Shown one piece after another: positions 44,862-55,378 of a DNA stretch of 64,000 nucleotides. The DNA lies in assembly GCA_003013855.2 (NCBI GenBank), contig ML058385.1, positions 1,302,001 to 1,366,000 on the forward strand, given 5' to 3'. The notes beneath the pieces are model-generated. The model worked only from the letters and a program-made list of their open reading frames with translations, was not told the origin of the DNA and did not search any database. Position 1 is the stretch's first letter. Each line of letters opens with the position of its first letter. The stretch is from Liriodendron chinense. Its lineage: Eukaryota; Streptophyta; Magnoliopsida; Magnoliales; Magnoliaceae. The position numbers and the translations under genes are program-made.

Positions 44862-45376
44862 TAGTGCTATCTTGGAATGTGCGGGGTTTGGGTTCTAAGT
44901 CAAAAGAGCCCTGGTTAAGAAAGTTTGCTCCAAGGCACAGGCGGATATTATAGCGATGCAAGAAACGAAAATAAAGGCAATAAATAAAGGTATGTTGGAT
45001 TCTATATGGGGTTTAAATAATAAAGAATGGGTGTCAGTTGATTCTGTAGGGGCAACGGGGGGGGATTTTGGTGGCATAGAATGCGGATCTATGGAAGTGC
45101 GGCGAATCTTTTCCGAGTTCCTTCTCTCTTTCTGTCCTCCTGTGCAACATAGCTTCCAATCATCAGTGGGTTTTCACCGCAGTATACGGGCCCTGTTCCA
45201 GCAGCTCTCAGCAACATTTTTGTGTCAAGTTAGATTCCGTTAGGCAAAAATGGGATTTCCCCCGGTGCGTAGGGGGAGATTTCAAAATAGTTCGATTTGT
45301 GCATGAGAAATCAAGTGGGGGAAAGGTGACCGGCATAATGACAAGTTTTGCAGATTGGGGTCTTGTCACCACACAT
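44858..45376 (+). pseudogene. L1 ORF2 endonuclease N-terminal fragment
   Basis: MIVLSWNVRGLGSKSK is the start of the AP-endonuclease-like domain. After a frameshift, DIIAMQETKIKAINKG contains the catalytic Glu. The later GGDFKIVRFVHEKSSGG segment is in another frame. A G-run at 45057-45065 may mark one shift. It ends before the C-terminal half of the endonuclease. Confidence 0.8.
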
Positions 45377-45389
45377 CGAGTCAAGAGCA

Positions 45390-46870
45390 ACTTTAGCCTC
45401 CTCTTCCTAAACCGACGCTTCAAGTGAAGAAGAATTTGTTGAAGACAGTTTATGCAATTCTTAAAGTTCTCCAACCATAGCCTCTCGTTGTTCATGAGAT
45501 AGTAACTTTCTGTCAAAATGAACTATAGATTCACAAATCTTGCTCTCATCCGAAGTCCTCGAATCGTTCACAACCCAACTAGATATTATCTTTCCTCGAG
45601 CTCGACGCTAGCTCTACAATGGAAGAAATGAGTATTTTTGTCCCCTTCTTTGAGCCACACAACCCAAGATCTTTGACGCCATCGAATGTCCTCTTCTTTA
45701 GACCGATTTTCATTAACGCTGCCCTCCTATCCCTATCCTCCATTGACAAGCCATTGCCCTCTAACAAATCTAATTATGAATCGCTAGTGCCAGGCACATC
45801 TTTCGTCCACAGATTAATCTTATCTTTCAGAAGCTTTAATTTTCTACTAATCCTAAAGCCGAGATATCCTTCAACCACAAAAGAGGACAACCACTCAACT
45901 ATTAGCTGATCAAAATCTTCAATTACCAACCAAGCTATCTCGAATCTAAACAGTCTTGGACCCCAATCCCCTTTATCTACCTCGAGCGGCCTTTAATACT
46001 GTAGATTTGATTTCTAAACATCATTTCATAATACGCATAAGTCAGCATGATCATAACCATCCATAAAAACATTATAGGTAATTCATACATTAATTTGGTG
46101 TCTTACCAATTAAGAAGTATGAAAAAAAAAAAAAAAAAAAAACTACATGATTTAACGTTGAAGAGAATATATATCATTTAATCTCTTATGGAGAACAAAG
46201 AAAATAATTTACCATTTCTAAACGATTCTTAAAGCCCCAACAATTTAGAAGCATAAAATGAAAGCTAAGTGAAGCTTAAAATAGAAGAGAACAAGTATAA
46301 TTTGAATCATAAATCGTAGGATTCATATAAAAAGGGATTCAAGGTTGGGATTCAAATCGTTTTGCTTAAGATTCAACTAAAATCGTATATCGTAAATCGT
46401 AGGATTTTGACAACATGGTTTCTCAGTAAACCGTGCTGCCCAACCAAAGGATATTTTTCAAGAAAATCCGTGGAAACTAAAAATCTGTCAAGATGCGATA
46501 AAATGGCATTTTCTTGGCTGTTTAACCACATGAATTTAGTCCCCTCAAAAGGAAGGTCAACCAAATCATGTCGGGCCACCCATTCAGAAAAGTCTTTCAT
46601 ACTTCATGTAACATGTCGACCCTTAGACTTTTTGTGAATAAATCAAACAACGCTGAAGTCACCGCTGACACACCAAGGAAATTCCCATTTCTATCTAAAG
46701 CTGTCCAATTCCAACCAAAACTGATCTCTTAAGTTGTAAGAACGAGGGCTATAAACTGCTGTAAAAATCCATTGGAACCTACAAGCAATATCCCTCAGCA
46801 AAACCAAAAAAAAAAAACTCCAGAGAAAGAATGTACTTTCCTCCCAATTTCAAGAGTTCCACACCAATAT
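45390..46870 (-). pseudogene. L1 ORF2 fragment, endonuclease end to RT start
   Basis: Reading leftwards: QWIFTAVYSPRSYNLRDQFW (about 46775), SGDFSVV, MKDFSEWVARHDLVDLPFEG, LDRFLVSTDFLEKYPLVGQH (46373-46600), then LEGNGLSMEDRDRRAALM (45760) and an EQREAMV stretch near 45470. This is the region of L1 ORF2 that follows the plus-strand fragment next to it. Frames are broken. A poly-A run (46121-46141) lies inside as simple sequence. Confidence 0.75.
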
Positions 46871-47600
46871 AGCCCCCACTTTATGAAACAACTTGGATCT
46901 TGCATGCATGTATGTGACAAGTTGTCATGTGCCCTGCATGCTGCATCTTCAATATCTCGCATGAATTAACCAAGCATTTTTCTATGATTCTTTATCCCTC
47001 TTTTTTGAGCGATGAAAATAGATACAACATGAAAGGAAGTGATGAAAAAGGAAAAGTGACAAGTGGTGTATCATATATCGGCAAGATATTATCGACATTA
47101 TTAGTATTGCCACGTTAGTGATACCGAAACTATTGGCAGTTTAAAACTTTCCAAATATTGCAGATAATTTGCGATATCATCTATATTAGCAATTTTTTGA
47201 GAAGACTCCCTTATAAAAGTTCTTCGATATTAATAATACCATCGATAATATCCTCGGTGTTAATGATAATATCCTTGATACTAAGGAAACATCCGTAAAT
47301 GAGTGAAAATTGACAAAGAATTTAATTTTTTCCAAAAACCCAAAAAATCTCCTTTTTTAGATTTTTTTTATTTTTTTTTATTTTGTTCCTTACTGCATGT
47401 TTGGATTCAATGAAATGGTGGGAAAGGAAACAAAATTTCTTAAGAAACCATCTTTCCGTCATTTGTAAACACCAAAACGACAAGGAATTTTAATTTCCCA
47501 CATAGCCGATTTTCCTTCAAAATCATCTTTTTATTTTCTCACCAAAACCCTTAAGATAGTACGTTTCCTTTCCTACATTTTCAAGGTTGCGCATTAGGTG
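46871..47600. other. No gene; decayed repeats near 47080-47290
   Basis: 'gatattatcgacatt', 'tcgatattaataatacc' and 'tcgataatatcctcgg' words recur at 47080-47290, suggesting a short decayed repeat. Similar 'gatacatg' words occur near 52100-52160. No coding. Confidence 0.4.
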
Positions 47601-47635
47601 CGGCCCTCCGTCTCCCCGAGACGGTGTAGTCCTTA

Positions 47636-48056
47636 CCATGGGCCCACCTCATGTATGTATCCTATATCAACACCGTCCATCCATTTTTCAATATCATTTT
47701 AGTGCACAAACCCAAAAATGAAGTAGATCTAAACCTCAAGTGGACCATACTATAAGAAACAATGGTGATTGATCACCTCGCTGTTAAAAACTTCCTAGGG
47801 CCCACTTGAATGTTTATTTTGCATCCAAATTGTTGTTAAGATCACGTAACCTTGGATGAAAATAAAAAACAAATATCACCATGATCCAAAACTTTTGTGG
47901 CCCAAAAGAAGTTTTTAATAATCAGCTACCATGGTATCCTATTGTATAGTCCACCTAAGATTTGGTCCTATTTCATATTTGAGATCATGCCCTAAAATGA
48001 TATGAAAAACATATGGACGGCATGGATATAGAATAATATCAAGGTGGGCCCCACAG
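47636..48056. repeat. Foldback dispersed repeat, two-arm copy
   Basis: Starts 'gggcccacctcatgtatg' and ends 'atatcaaggtgggcccc', so the two ends are inverted copies. The arms carry the family words 'accgtccatccatttt', 'agtggaccatac', 'gcatccaaattgttg' and 'atcatgccctaaaatgat'. Loop near 47845. Confidence 0.75.
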
Positions 48057-48179
48057 TAAAGGCTGCATTGTCATGGGTGAGGCCTAATCCGCTCCCATTA
48101 GTTGGCGACACCTCGGTATGCACGGGTATAGGTGGGTGTTGAAAAAGCTGTGAGCCATCATATTTATGTGTTTTATCTT

Positions 48180-48470
48180 TGTCGTCCATTCCTTTAGGGC
48201 CAAAAAAGTTTTGGATCAAGCTGATGTTTCTATTTACCCTTCTTACATTTCTGTGTGACCTAATCAACAAGTTGGATGGCAACTAAACATTACAGTGCCC
48301 TAGAAAGTTTTTAATGGTGAGCGTTCAACCACCATTGTTTCCCCTAGAATGGTTCACCTAGGATTTGGATATACTTTATTTTTGTGCTAATGCCCTAAAA
48401 TGAGTTGGAAAAATGGATGGACGACATGGATAAAACATATGCATTATGGTGGGACCCACACATCTTTTCC
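48180..48470. repeat. Foldback dispersed repeat, right arm
   Basis: 'aaaagttttggatcaagctg', 'ttggatggcaactaaacat', 'gccctaaaatgagttgg' and 'gcattatggtgggaccca'. Only the right arm and part of the loop remain. Confidence 0.7.
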
Positions 48471-48559
48471 AACACTCACAGTACCTATTTGGCATGGAAG
48501 GGTCACTGCCGTATCAGACTAAAATAGGGAGTGGATTATGTGCAGCTCTGGCCTCACCC

Positions 48560-48700
48560 AAGGTGTTGCGGCCCTCACCATTTGGGCCCACCTGGATGTA
48601 TGCATTCTACATCCATGACGTCCATCTATTTTCCCAGATCATTTTAGGACATGGGCATAAAAAAATCAGCGCGATCCAAAACTTAAGAGGGCCTGTTCAT
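48560..48700. repeat. Foldback dispersed repeat, left arm
   Basis: 'gggcccacctggatgtatgc', 'gacgtccatctattttccc' and 'atcattttaggacatgggc', truncated after 'gatccaaaacttaag'. Confidence 0.65.
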
Positions 48701-49387
48701 ATAGGAAATTACATAAACGGGATGAACATAGGTTTGCATGTACATATCAAATATTCTAAGCTGTTAATCAAGCACCCTTAGTAGGGCTCGTATTGCCTCT
48801 TAAATATTTTAAGACAAAAAGTTACCAAGTTATAAATTAAAAAATTTCTTAAGAAAATTTTATTTTGCCAAATATTTGAAAACATACTTCAATTTTCTCG
48901 AGAAAATGTTGTTAATAAACAAACATGAGAAATATTATTTCATTTCCTACACTTTCATAGAAATAAGGTTTCCCCGAAAATATAATTTCCTTTCCCACCC
49001 TTTCTGCAAATCCAAACAGGCCCTTAGGGGATTTTGATCACTCTTGGTTTATATTAAATCACTTTGAATTTGGGGAGAAATCTCAACTCAAAATGAAGAT
49101 GGTCCGGAACTCAATGGTGACCAAAATTCCATAAAATAATTATTTTTTAAATGTTAGCATGGATTGGTGAGAAATGGGGGAAATTGGTGAAATCCTAATT
49201 TTCCATTTTTATGTTGGAAAATGTGTTTTTCATTATTAATTAATGTGAAAATTTTAATATTAATGAGTGTTGGCTAATCTATTGATTGGCTACAAACTTT
49301 ATATATTTATTTTATACTAATTTTTTCTACAACACAAGGTTAGGCTACTATAAAATGGAAACTTATTATGTATAATTATTTTTGGCA
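48701..49387. other. No gene seen
   Basis: AT-rich DNA with no transposon ends or coding that I can support. Confidence 0.4.
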
Positions 49388-49484
49388 ATTTTTTTTTTAG
49401 AAGAGAACAATAGTATTCAGAAACCGCAAAAGCGGAAAAGAATACACTGCTAGAACTACACAAAAGATAAGTAGCAAGAGCTGC

Positions 49485-50021
49485 CTACATAACAGGAGCC
49501 CATTCCAACAAAGAATTGATAATCTTCCAAATCAACCCATCGACCGAAGAGTGTTTGTCCCGAAAGCAGCGGTCATTCCGCTCCTTCCATAATATCCAAA
49601 AAACCGCCATAATGAGCAAGCTCCACGCTTTCTTCCCTCCTTTGGACCCTCCAGCACCTTGCCATGCCCACAACAGCACATCTACCGTCTTCGGCATCAC
49701 CTAGGCCGCTTGCATGGCGGAAAAGAAGAACTCCCAAACTGTCCTAGCAATCGGGCAATGAATAAACAAGTGGTCAATTTACTCCACATCCTGCATACAT
49801 ATCAAGCAGATATTCGACAAGATTAGAGATCTTCGTTGCAAATTATCAATCATAAGAACTCTTTTTCTACCCACAAACCATGCAAAGACCACCACTCTAG
49901 GAGGGGCCCCATAAAACCAATGATGAAATGGGTGGAGGGGGCAGGGAAGGGGTCTTAAGGCATTAATCACGTCAAACATGGAGCGGATTGTAAAAATTCC
50001 AGAAGGATGAGCCCTCCACAC
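49485..50021 (-). pseudogene. L1 ORF2 C-terminal zf-RVT domain
   Basis: PPRVVVFAWFVGRKRVLMID, ICLICMQDVE, a stop at 49779-49781, then IDHLFIHCPIARTVWEFFF and ILWKERNDRCFRD. The Cys/His pattern C-LIC-...-H-..HC is the zinc-binding domain. It is followed by a short 3' UTR and the poly-A. Confidence 0.85.
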
Positions 50022-50842
50022 AAGATGGTCCTCCTCTCGATCTCATTCAAGTCTCTTCGACAGGGAGGACTCCACACGACCACACTTCCCACGATGGAGA
50101 AACATCTGGCAATAGTAATAAGGTGGTCAGAGGCTAGAAGAGCCAATCGAGGGAAAACCTCCTGAAGCGCCTCCTCACCACACAAAATATCCACCCAAAA
50201 TCTGATACGCTCCCTATTTCCGAGAGCATGCGTGACCCCACCTCGAAGCAGATGATCGGTTGTCGCAATTCCTTTCCACATACCCGAAGCCCGATATAAA
50301 GAGGATCGCCGAACAAACAATCCGCCATCACTCGCCCCATATTTATTGACCAGAAGTTCCCTCCACATCCTTCCGTGCTCTGTGCCAGATCGCCAATGCC
50401 ATTTTGCCAGAAGTGCTTGGTTCATACCGTTCAAACTTTTTATCCCCACACCACCCTCCCTCACAGGTCTACACACCTCCTCCCACTTGAGAAGATTGAA
50501 CTTATTTCCCCCATTGGCCCCTTTCCAAAAGAAATCCCGCCTCATCTTTTCTAATTTTTCGAGCACCTCAGACGAGCATTTGAATAGCGACATATTATAT
50601 GTCGGCATGTTCGACAAGGCCGCTTTAATGAGCGTCAATCTTCCCCCATAAGAAATGTATCTCCGCTGCCATGTGGATAGCTTCCTCCCGATCCTTTCCG
50701 CAACTCTATCCCATAAATGAATCGACGTCTTTCCAATACACAACGGAAGCCCTAGATATGTAGAAGGAAACGAACCCGTCATGCATCCGAAAACTCTAGC
50801 AAGAAGAGAAAGATCATCCTTCGCCACGTGAATCCCAAGCAT
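49967..50842 (-). pseudogene. L1 ORF2 RT thumb and connection region
   Basis: STYLGLPLCIGKTSIHLWDR, KLSTWQRRYISYGGRLTLIK, LEKMRRDFFWKG and LLAKWHWRSGTEHGRMWREL. This follows the RT catalytic core in all plant L1 copies. 291 codons open; the end at 49967 is a frameshift into the zf-RVT part. Confidence 0.87.
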
Positions 50843-50852
50843 CTCTGTTTTA

Positions 50853-51467
50853 TCAACGTACTTTTAACCCAGACACTGCTTCCAAAGAAATGATTACTTT
50901 TCGCAGATTGTCCACAACATCCACATCCGCATCGCAGAAAATTAAAGTGTCGTCAGTGTACTGCAAATGAGTAATTGTGCAACCATCATCCGCCGCACAA
51001 AAACCTCTGACAAGGTTTGCGGTCTCGGCCTTGAGCATCATCTTGCTAAAGGCCTCCCCAACAATGACAAAGAGATAGGGGGACACTTTGAAAAAACCAT
51101 GTGGGGAGCCATTGATCATTACCGAAAAGGAAGCTATCTGAATACATGCCATAATCCAATTCCTCCACTTGATGCCAAAGCCCAACCGAAGCATCATATA
51201 GTCCAAAAAGCCCCAATCGACGTGGTCATAAGCCTTCTCCATATCCAACTTGCAAACCAACCTGGACATTCGCTGCCTATGTCTAGAGTCGATACATTCG
51301 TGCGCGATTAAGGTGCTGTCCAAAATCTGTCTTCCAAGCACAAAAGACCCTTGATTTTTCGCGATGACCTTAGAGAGAACTCCATTAACGCAAGTAATTT
51401 CGCAAGAATCTTGTACAACCCCCCAATCAGGTTGATCAGCTAAAAATCCTTCATCTGCTCCACACAA
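50853..51467 (-). pseudogene. L1 reverse transcriptase core
   Basis: NQGSFVLGRQILDSTLIAHE, LVCKLDMEKAYDHVDWGFLD (first catalytic Asp), INGSPHGFF and LQYTDDTLIFC (catalytic DD). 204 codons without a stop; it then breaks one codon run before NKTEMLGI-like sequence. Reverse transcriptase copies LINE RNA at the nicked target. Confidence 0.88.
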
Positions 51468-51469
51468 TC

Positions 51470-52077
51470 CGTCTTTGGAATGAGGACTATGAAGGAGGCC
51501 CCCATCTCCACAGACAATCTACTACGCTCATGGAACTCGACCACGAAGTTCATAACATCCTGGTTGAGAACCTTCCAAAAAAGCTTAAAAGAAAGCCATG
51601 GGAAAACCATTTGAACCCGAAGCTTTGTCCCCACCCATCGAATCCAACACCGACTTAACCTCTTCAAAGGTTGTGGCTTCGAGCTCAAAAATACAATCAA
51701 AATCCAAATTATCGAGATGCGATCTATTCCATCTATCCACGGAAAGCAAAGAACTATAGTATGAAATAATCGCATCACAGATTTTCTCCTTGTCGGAAGT
51801 TCCTTCACCATTAATAACCAAGTTGGTAATCTGATTGGATCTCGTTTTTATCCCCCTCCTTGAGCCACACTTGTCTTAATCTTTGCCGCCATTTGATTTC
51901 ATCTTCCTTAACTTTAGAAGCATAAGATTGAGAAAGAGCGTCCCTTTTGATCCTACCTTCCTCCGCCAAGCTTCCCGCTTCTTCCAAAAGATCAAGCTCC
52001 TGAATTCCTACAAGTATAGACATGTGTCTTTTAACATCACCTAAAGTTTCATTGAAAATTTTCACCTTTTTTCCCAA
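51470..52077 (-). pseudogene. L1 ORF2 linker region before RT
   Basis: ELDLLEEAGSLAEEGRIKRD, EIKWRQRLRQVWLKEGDKN, then in a shifted frame CDAIISYYSSLL, SMGGDKASGSNGFPMAFF. The WRQ..WLKEGDKNT and DKASGxDGF words are standard in plant L1 between endonuclease and RT. Confidence 0.82.
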
Positions 52078-52080
52078 TGT

Positions 52081-53077
52081 TTCCCTTAAACAATGATATT
52101 TTTCTGAGTATCAACAATGCCGATACATGTTTCCGTATCCCCGTTCATCGATACATGTAAATACCAATACTCTGAACACTAGTCACAAGGCTCAAAACTT
52201 TTCTCCCTATTGTTGTGCAAAAAGACTATAGGAAAGATGATGCAACTGGGATGGAAATCAAACCATCCGAGGAAAATTTGAAATTTATGAACCACTTTCT
52301 AAAACCAAAATTTTGCAAGTGACAACCTCTAGATGGACAGTAAAGTCAACATTAGATAACACAAGTTACACAATAAATGTGAATAATCCTCTGTGCCTAA
52401 TGTGATGGGTGAGAGCAACACATGCTCAAAAGAGAGAGCAACACTAAGGTTTTGAATCATTGTATCAGTGGGCGTATACTACTGGTCGGGCCCAAAAGGG
52501 ATACAATACAAGGTGCACCAGACTGTATCAGATCCATATTGGAAGACATAGGCCCGTATTGGCCAAAAACGTTTTGGCACAAAATACTAAAAAATATAGG
52601 GAGAAAAGGTAAAATGTAAACCATCAAAATCAATCATTTTTTGTGTGTTTTTAACATGCATTCAATGATGTAACAGACCATTCTTTGTGTGTTTTTAACA
52701 TGCATTCAATGATGTAACAGACCATTCAGTGTGTTTTTAACATGCATTCAATTATGTATTAAACCATTCTTTGATAAGAATGTATTCTGTTAGCTTGAAC
52801 TGTTAAAAGTCAACCAAGCATGATTTGTGTTTGCATACAACTACACCAAAAAGAAGACGGAAAAAAAAGGTGATGGTTTATACCTTCTTTTAAGCATCAT
52901 TATCTTCTTCTCTTTTCCTTCTTTTTTTTTTTTTCCCTTTTTCCCCTTTTTAAGGATAATTAGATCATTTAATTAAGAAACTACTCGGCAATTGATGAGA
53001 CAGCAAAAAACGAAAGAAAAAAAAAGAGAGAAAAAAAAGAAAAAAGAAAACAGTTATAGGGAACCAACACTACAGAC
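52081..53077. other. No gene; tandem repeat at 52635-52773
   Basis: Contains a 44-bp minisatellite (listed separately), a poly-T tract near 52922-52934 and an A/G-rich tract 53000-53050, which may be poly-A tail remnants. No coding support. Confidence 0.45.
52635..52773. repeat. Three tandem units of about 44 bp
   Basis: 'tgtgtgtttttaacatgcatt' with 'caatgatgtaacagaccatt' occurs three times in a row; the third unit is 2 bp shorter and more diverged. Confidence 0.9.
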
Positions 53078-53528
53078 CTAATACAAAAAAAGCAACATAG
53101 CTTTTAATAAATCCCTCTTAATTTTCCAAACAACTTCTTCCCAAGGCCCTGCTTTGTTACAAAAGCATCGAGCGTTACGCTCACCCCAAATATTCCAAAA
53201 AAGTTGTAAGCAAAGACGGGTGCTACAGAACAAGCCTCTCCTTAATAAGTCGGATGCCATGCCATCCAGAATACTTGGTCTTTCGATTGAGGCATCACCC
53301 AATCGATGCCAAACAACTTCAGCAAATACGACCACACCTGACACACAAAAGGGCAATGTAAGAATAAGTGGTTGATCGACTCTACGTCATCCTTAAAAAG
53401 AAGGCAAATGTTGGGAAGAATCATGGCCCGCTTCTAAAGATTGTCGATAGTTAGGATGCGCTTCCTTCCTACCAACCAAGCAAAGGAAGCCACTTTTGGC
53501 TTTTGGGGAGGGGGATCACTTTACGAAC
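53078..53528 (-). pseudogene. L1 ORF2 zf-RVT fragment
   Basis: KPKVASFAWLVGRKRILTID (about 53500), ILPNICLLFKDDVESINHLF, VWSYLLKLFGIDWVMPQSKD and WGERNARCFCNKAG. This is the C-terminal zinc domain. It is the 3' part of the L1 copy whose upstream parts lie at 53818-54257 and 55379-56940. Confidence 0.82.
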
Positions 53529-53815
53529 TTTTTTTTTTTTTTTTGGAAAGATGCACTCTACAAACGTAAAGCATGAAAAAACTCACGTTCTCTGGCATTA
53601 ACCCCCAACCCAAGTCATGGAATAGAAAGACTTGACTGAAAACTTGTCGGATAGGGAGAAACTCAAAACCAAAAAATGTGGAGAAGCAATGGAGGGATGG
53701 AAATGATGAAGCTACTCCAATAACACACACACACACACACCCAGGTTGGAGGAGAACTAGCCAGGAACAAATTCCTGAGGGGGACAAGCTAGCCAATGAT
53801 GGAAAGTCTGAATAC
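53529..53815 (-). mobile_element. Unknown retroposed sequence with poly-A, replacing part of L1
   Basis: A T-run at 53529-53545 on the plus strand (poly-A of a leftward insert) is followed by about 270 bp with no L1 words and a (CA)n run at 53722-53740. The L1 sequence on the two sides is not contiguous: about 500 bp of ORF2 is missing. It could be a SINE or another truncated LINE 3' end. Confidence 0.5.
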
Positions 53816-53817
53816 CA

Positions 53818-54257
53818 TCACCTAAGGAAAAAGATCAACCTAGGCTTGACCAAAGGAGCGACCGAATTGATGGACTTTAAGATTCCGGAAGCACGATAGT
53901 ATGAAGACTTCTTGACCTCCCAAGCCCCCTTTTTTATGCCATATTTGGATGCAATGACTTCCCTCCATAACTTTGCTTCTTCAATTTTGAATCTCCAATG
54001 CCACTTGTCGATAAGCAAGACATTCATGGCTTCGATATCTTTGATACTAGCACTGCCCTCGGCTATTGCCTTGTAAACTTCTTCCCACTTGAGTAAATGG
54101 AATTTATGTTTGTCTTTAGGCCCTTTCCATAGAAAATCCCTCCTCAATTTCTCAAGCCTATACAAAACGGATTTCGAACATTGATACAAGGACAAAATAT
54201 ATAGGGAGATTGGAGGCCTCCTTGATAAGTATAATACTGATTGGGACATCATACATC
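53818..54257 (-). pseudogene. L1 ORF2 RT-connection fragment
   Basis: LYILSLYQCSKSVLYRLEKL, RRDFLWKGPKDKHKFHLLKW, IDKWHWRFKIEEAKLWREVI and KKSSYYRASGILKSI. It continues directly the reading that stops at 55379 on the other side of a 1.1-kb insertion. Confidence 0.83.
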
Positions 54258-54261
54258 CGCC

Positions 54262-54710
54262 ATTACGCACGTATCAAAGGAAGAGGTAGGCCCCACTCTC
54301 TTTGTGGCTGGACGTGTAGCAGGACCAAAGGAGGAGCACCGTTCAGGGGGCTGATTTTCCCCTAGACACTTTTAGGTGTCTTCCGGCCTGACGAGGCAAA
54401 TCAGGTCACCGACGGGCCGGACTGGGCCACAGGCGAGCCGACAGGCCCATCTCTTTTTTTTTTAGACATTTTTTTATTTTTATTCTGTTTGGAGAGGGCT
54501 TTAGTGCACTTTTTCTTATTATGAGATATATACTCTTGTAAACCCTTATTTTCTTATCTTAATGAATGTTAATGAGATTATTAGGTGTTTTATTCTCTCT
54601 TCTTTCCCCATTTCCATGAGATTGTGGTGTGTAGGAGAAAACAAAGTGTGAAGCCTTACCTCCATTAGAGAGTTTGCTACGTGGTATGAAGCCACCCTAG
54701 AACTTCCTAG

Positions 54711-54764
<54 letters not shown>

Positions 54765-55378
54765 TCTTCTTCTTCTTCTTCTTCTTCTTCTTCTTCTCTC
54801 CTCTTTTCTTCCCCAAACCTCACCTCAACCAACATCTAAACCTTACCCCAAACCACCTCCATTGACAATCCAAGCCATCCATCCATCGCACACCCCACAC
54901 GTACGCACGCACGTGTGCGCGCACGCTTACACGTGTGAACCTAATCTCTCTTCTCCCCTTTGATTTCCCTATTCTAATACCTTCACCCTCATCTAAACCC
55001 AATCTCCTATCCCCTCTAAAAAAATCTCATACCCTAAATCCTCAAATTTCCCCATCCAAGTGAAGCCCACAAAACCCTAAATCCCAAATCACCCATCCAA
55101 ACCCGAATCCCTCTTAGATCCAGAATAATCCCATTGAACCAAAGCCTATACCTATGTCATAGATGGGATTTCTCAATCTCATAGATCCTATTTAGATTAA
55201 AATCTCAATAGTTCCCCTTCCGGAGCCATCAACGACCTACCCGCATGATTTTCACTTGATATGCCTTAATTTACATGTAATAGTAGTTGATTTTAATATA
55301 TATTGTTTATTTTAATCTGATTTTATGATTCATCATGTATCCATAGCACATTTCATCATGTCATGCATCAAATACACC
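54262..55378. mobile_element. 1.1-kb insertion inside L1, unclassified
   Basis: The L1 frame breaks off at HLSLAGG (55379) and resumes at GG..YDVPIS (54257). The sequence at both joints is similar (CCGCC; in longer form ggcgg(g)atgtat-tgatg on the minus strand), consistent with a target duplication. The insert has a CT/TTC microsatellite, a 'tgagatatatactcttgtaaac' stretch like an LTR 3' region and a 'aaaccctaaatcc'-rich end. I see neither TG...CA ends nor coding. Confidence 0.5.
54713..54797. repeat. (CT)n followed by (TTC)n
   Basis: About 24 CT units (54713-54761), then about 12 TTC units to 54797. Confidence 0.95.

Larger units (their letters stand above)
43270..45376 (+). mobile_element. 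L1 LINE fragment (ORF1 and start of ORF2)
   Basis: Joins the copia RNase H at about 43270. A low-complexity ORF1 region (43290-44220, frames broken) is followed by a clean ORF1 C-terminal part (44247-44861) and the ORF2 endonuclease start (44858-). The last recognisable L1 words are DFKIVRFVHEKSSGG and MTSFADWG near 45260-45360. There it meets a minus-strand L1 fragment. Confidence 0.75.
49388..52080 (-). mobile_element. L1 LINE, 5'-truncated ORF2 copy
   Basis: The poly-T at 49388-49400 on the plus strand is the poly-A tail of a leftward L1. Reading leftwards from 52080, the order is the post-endonuclease linker, RT, RT connection and zf-RVT, ending at 49485. The 5' break is at about 52080, before which no endonuclease is found. 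About five frame breaks; otherwise the longest LINE ORF2 in the window. Confidence 0.87.

Noticed and set aside
54262..55378. Solo LTR call for the insertion in L1
   Set aside because: An LTR-like 3' region is present, but the ends are not TG...CA and the joint repeat is not a clean 5 bp, so it is left unclassified.
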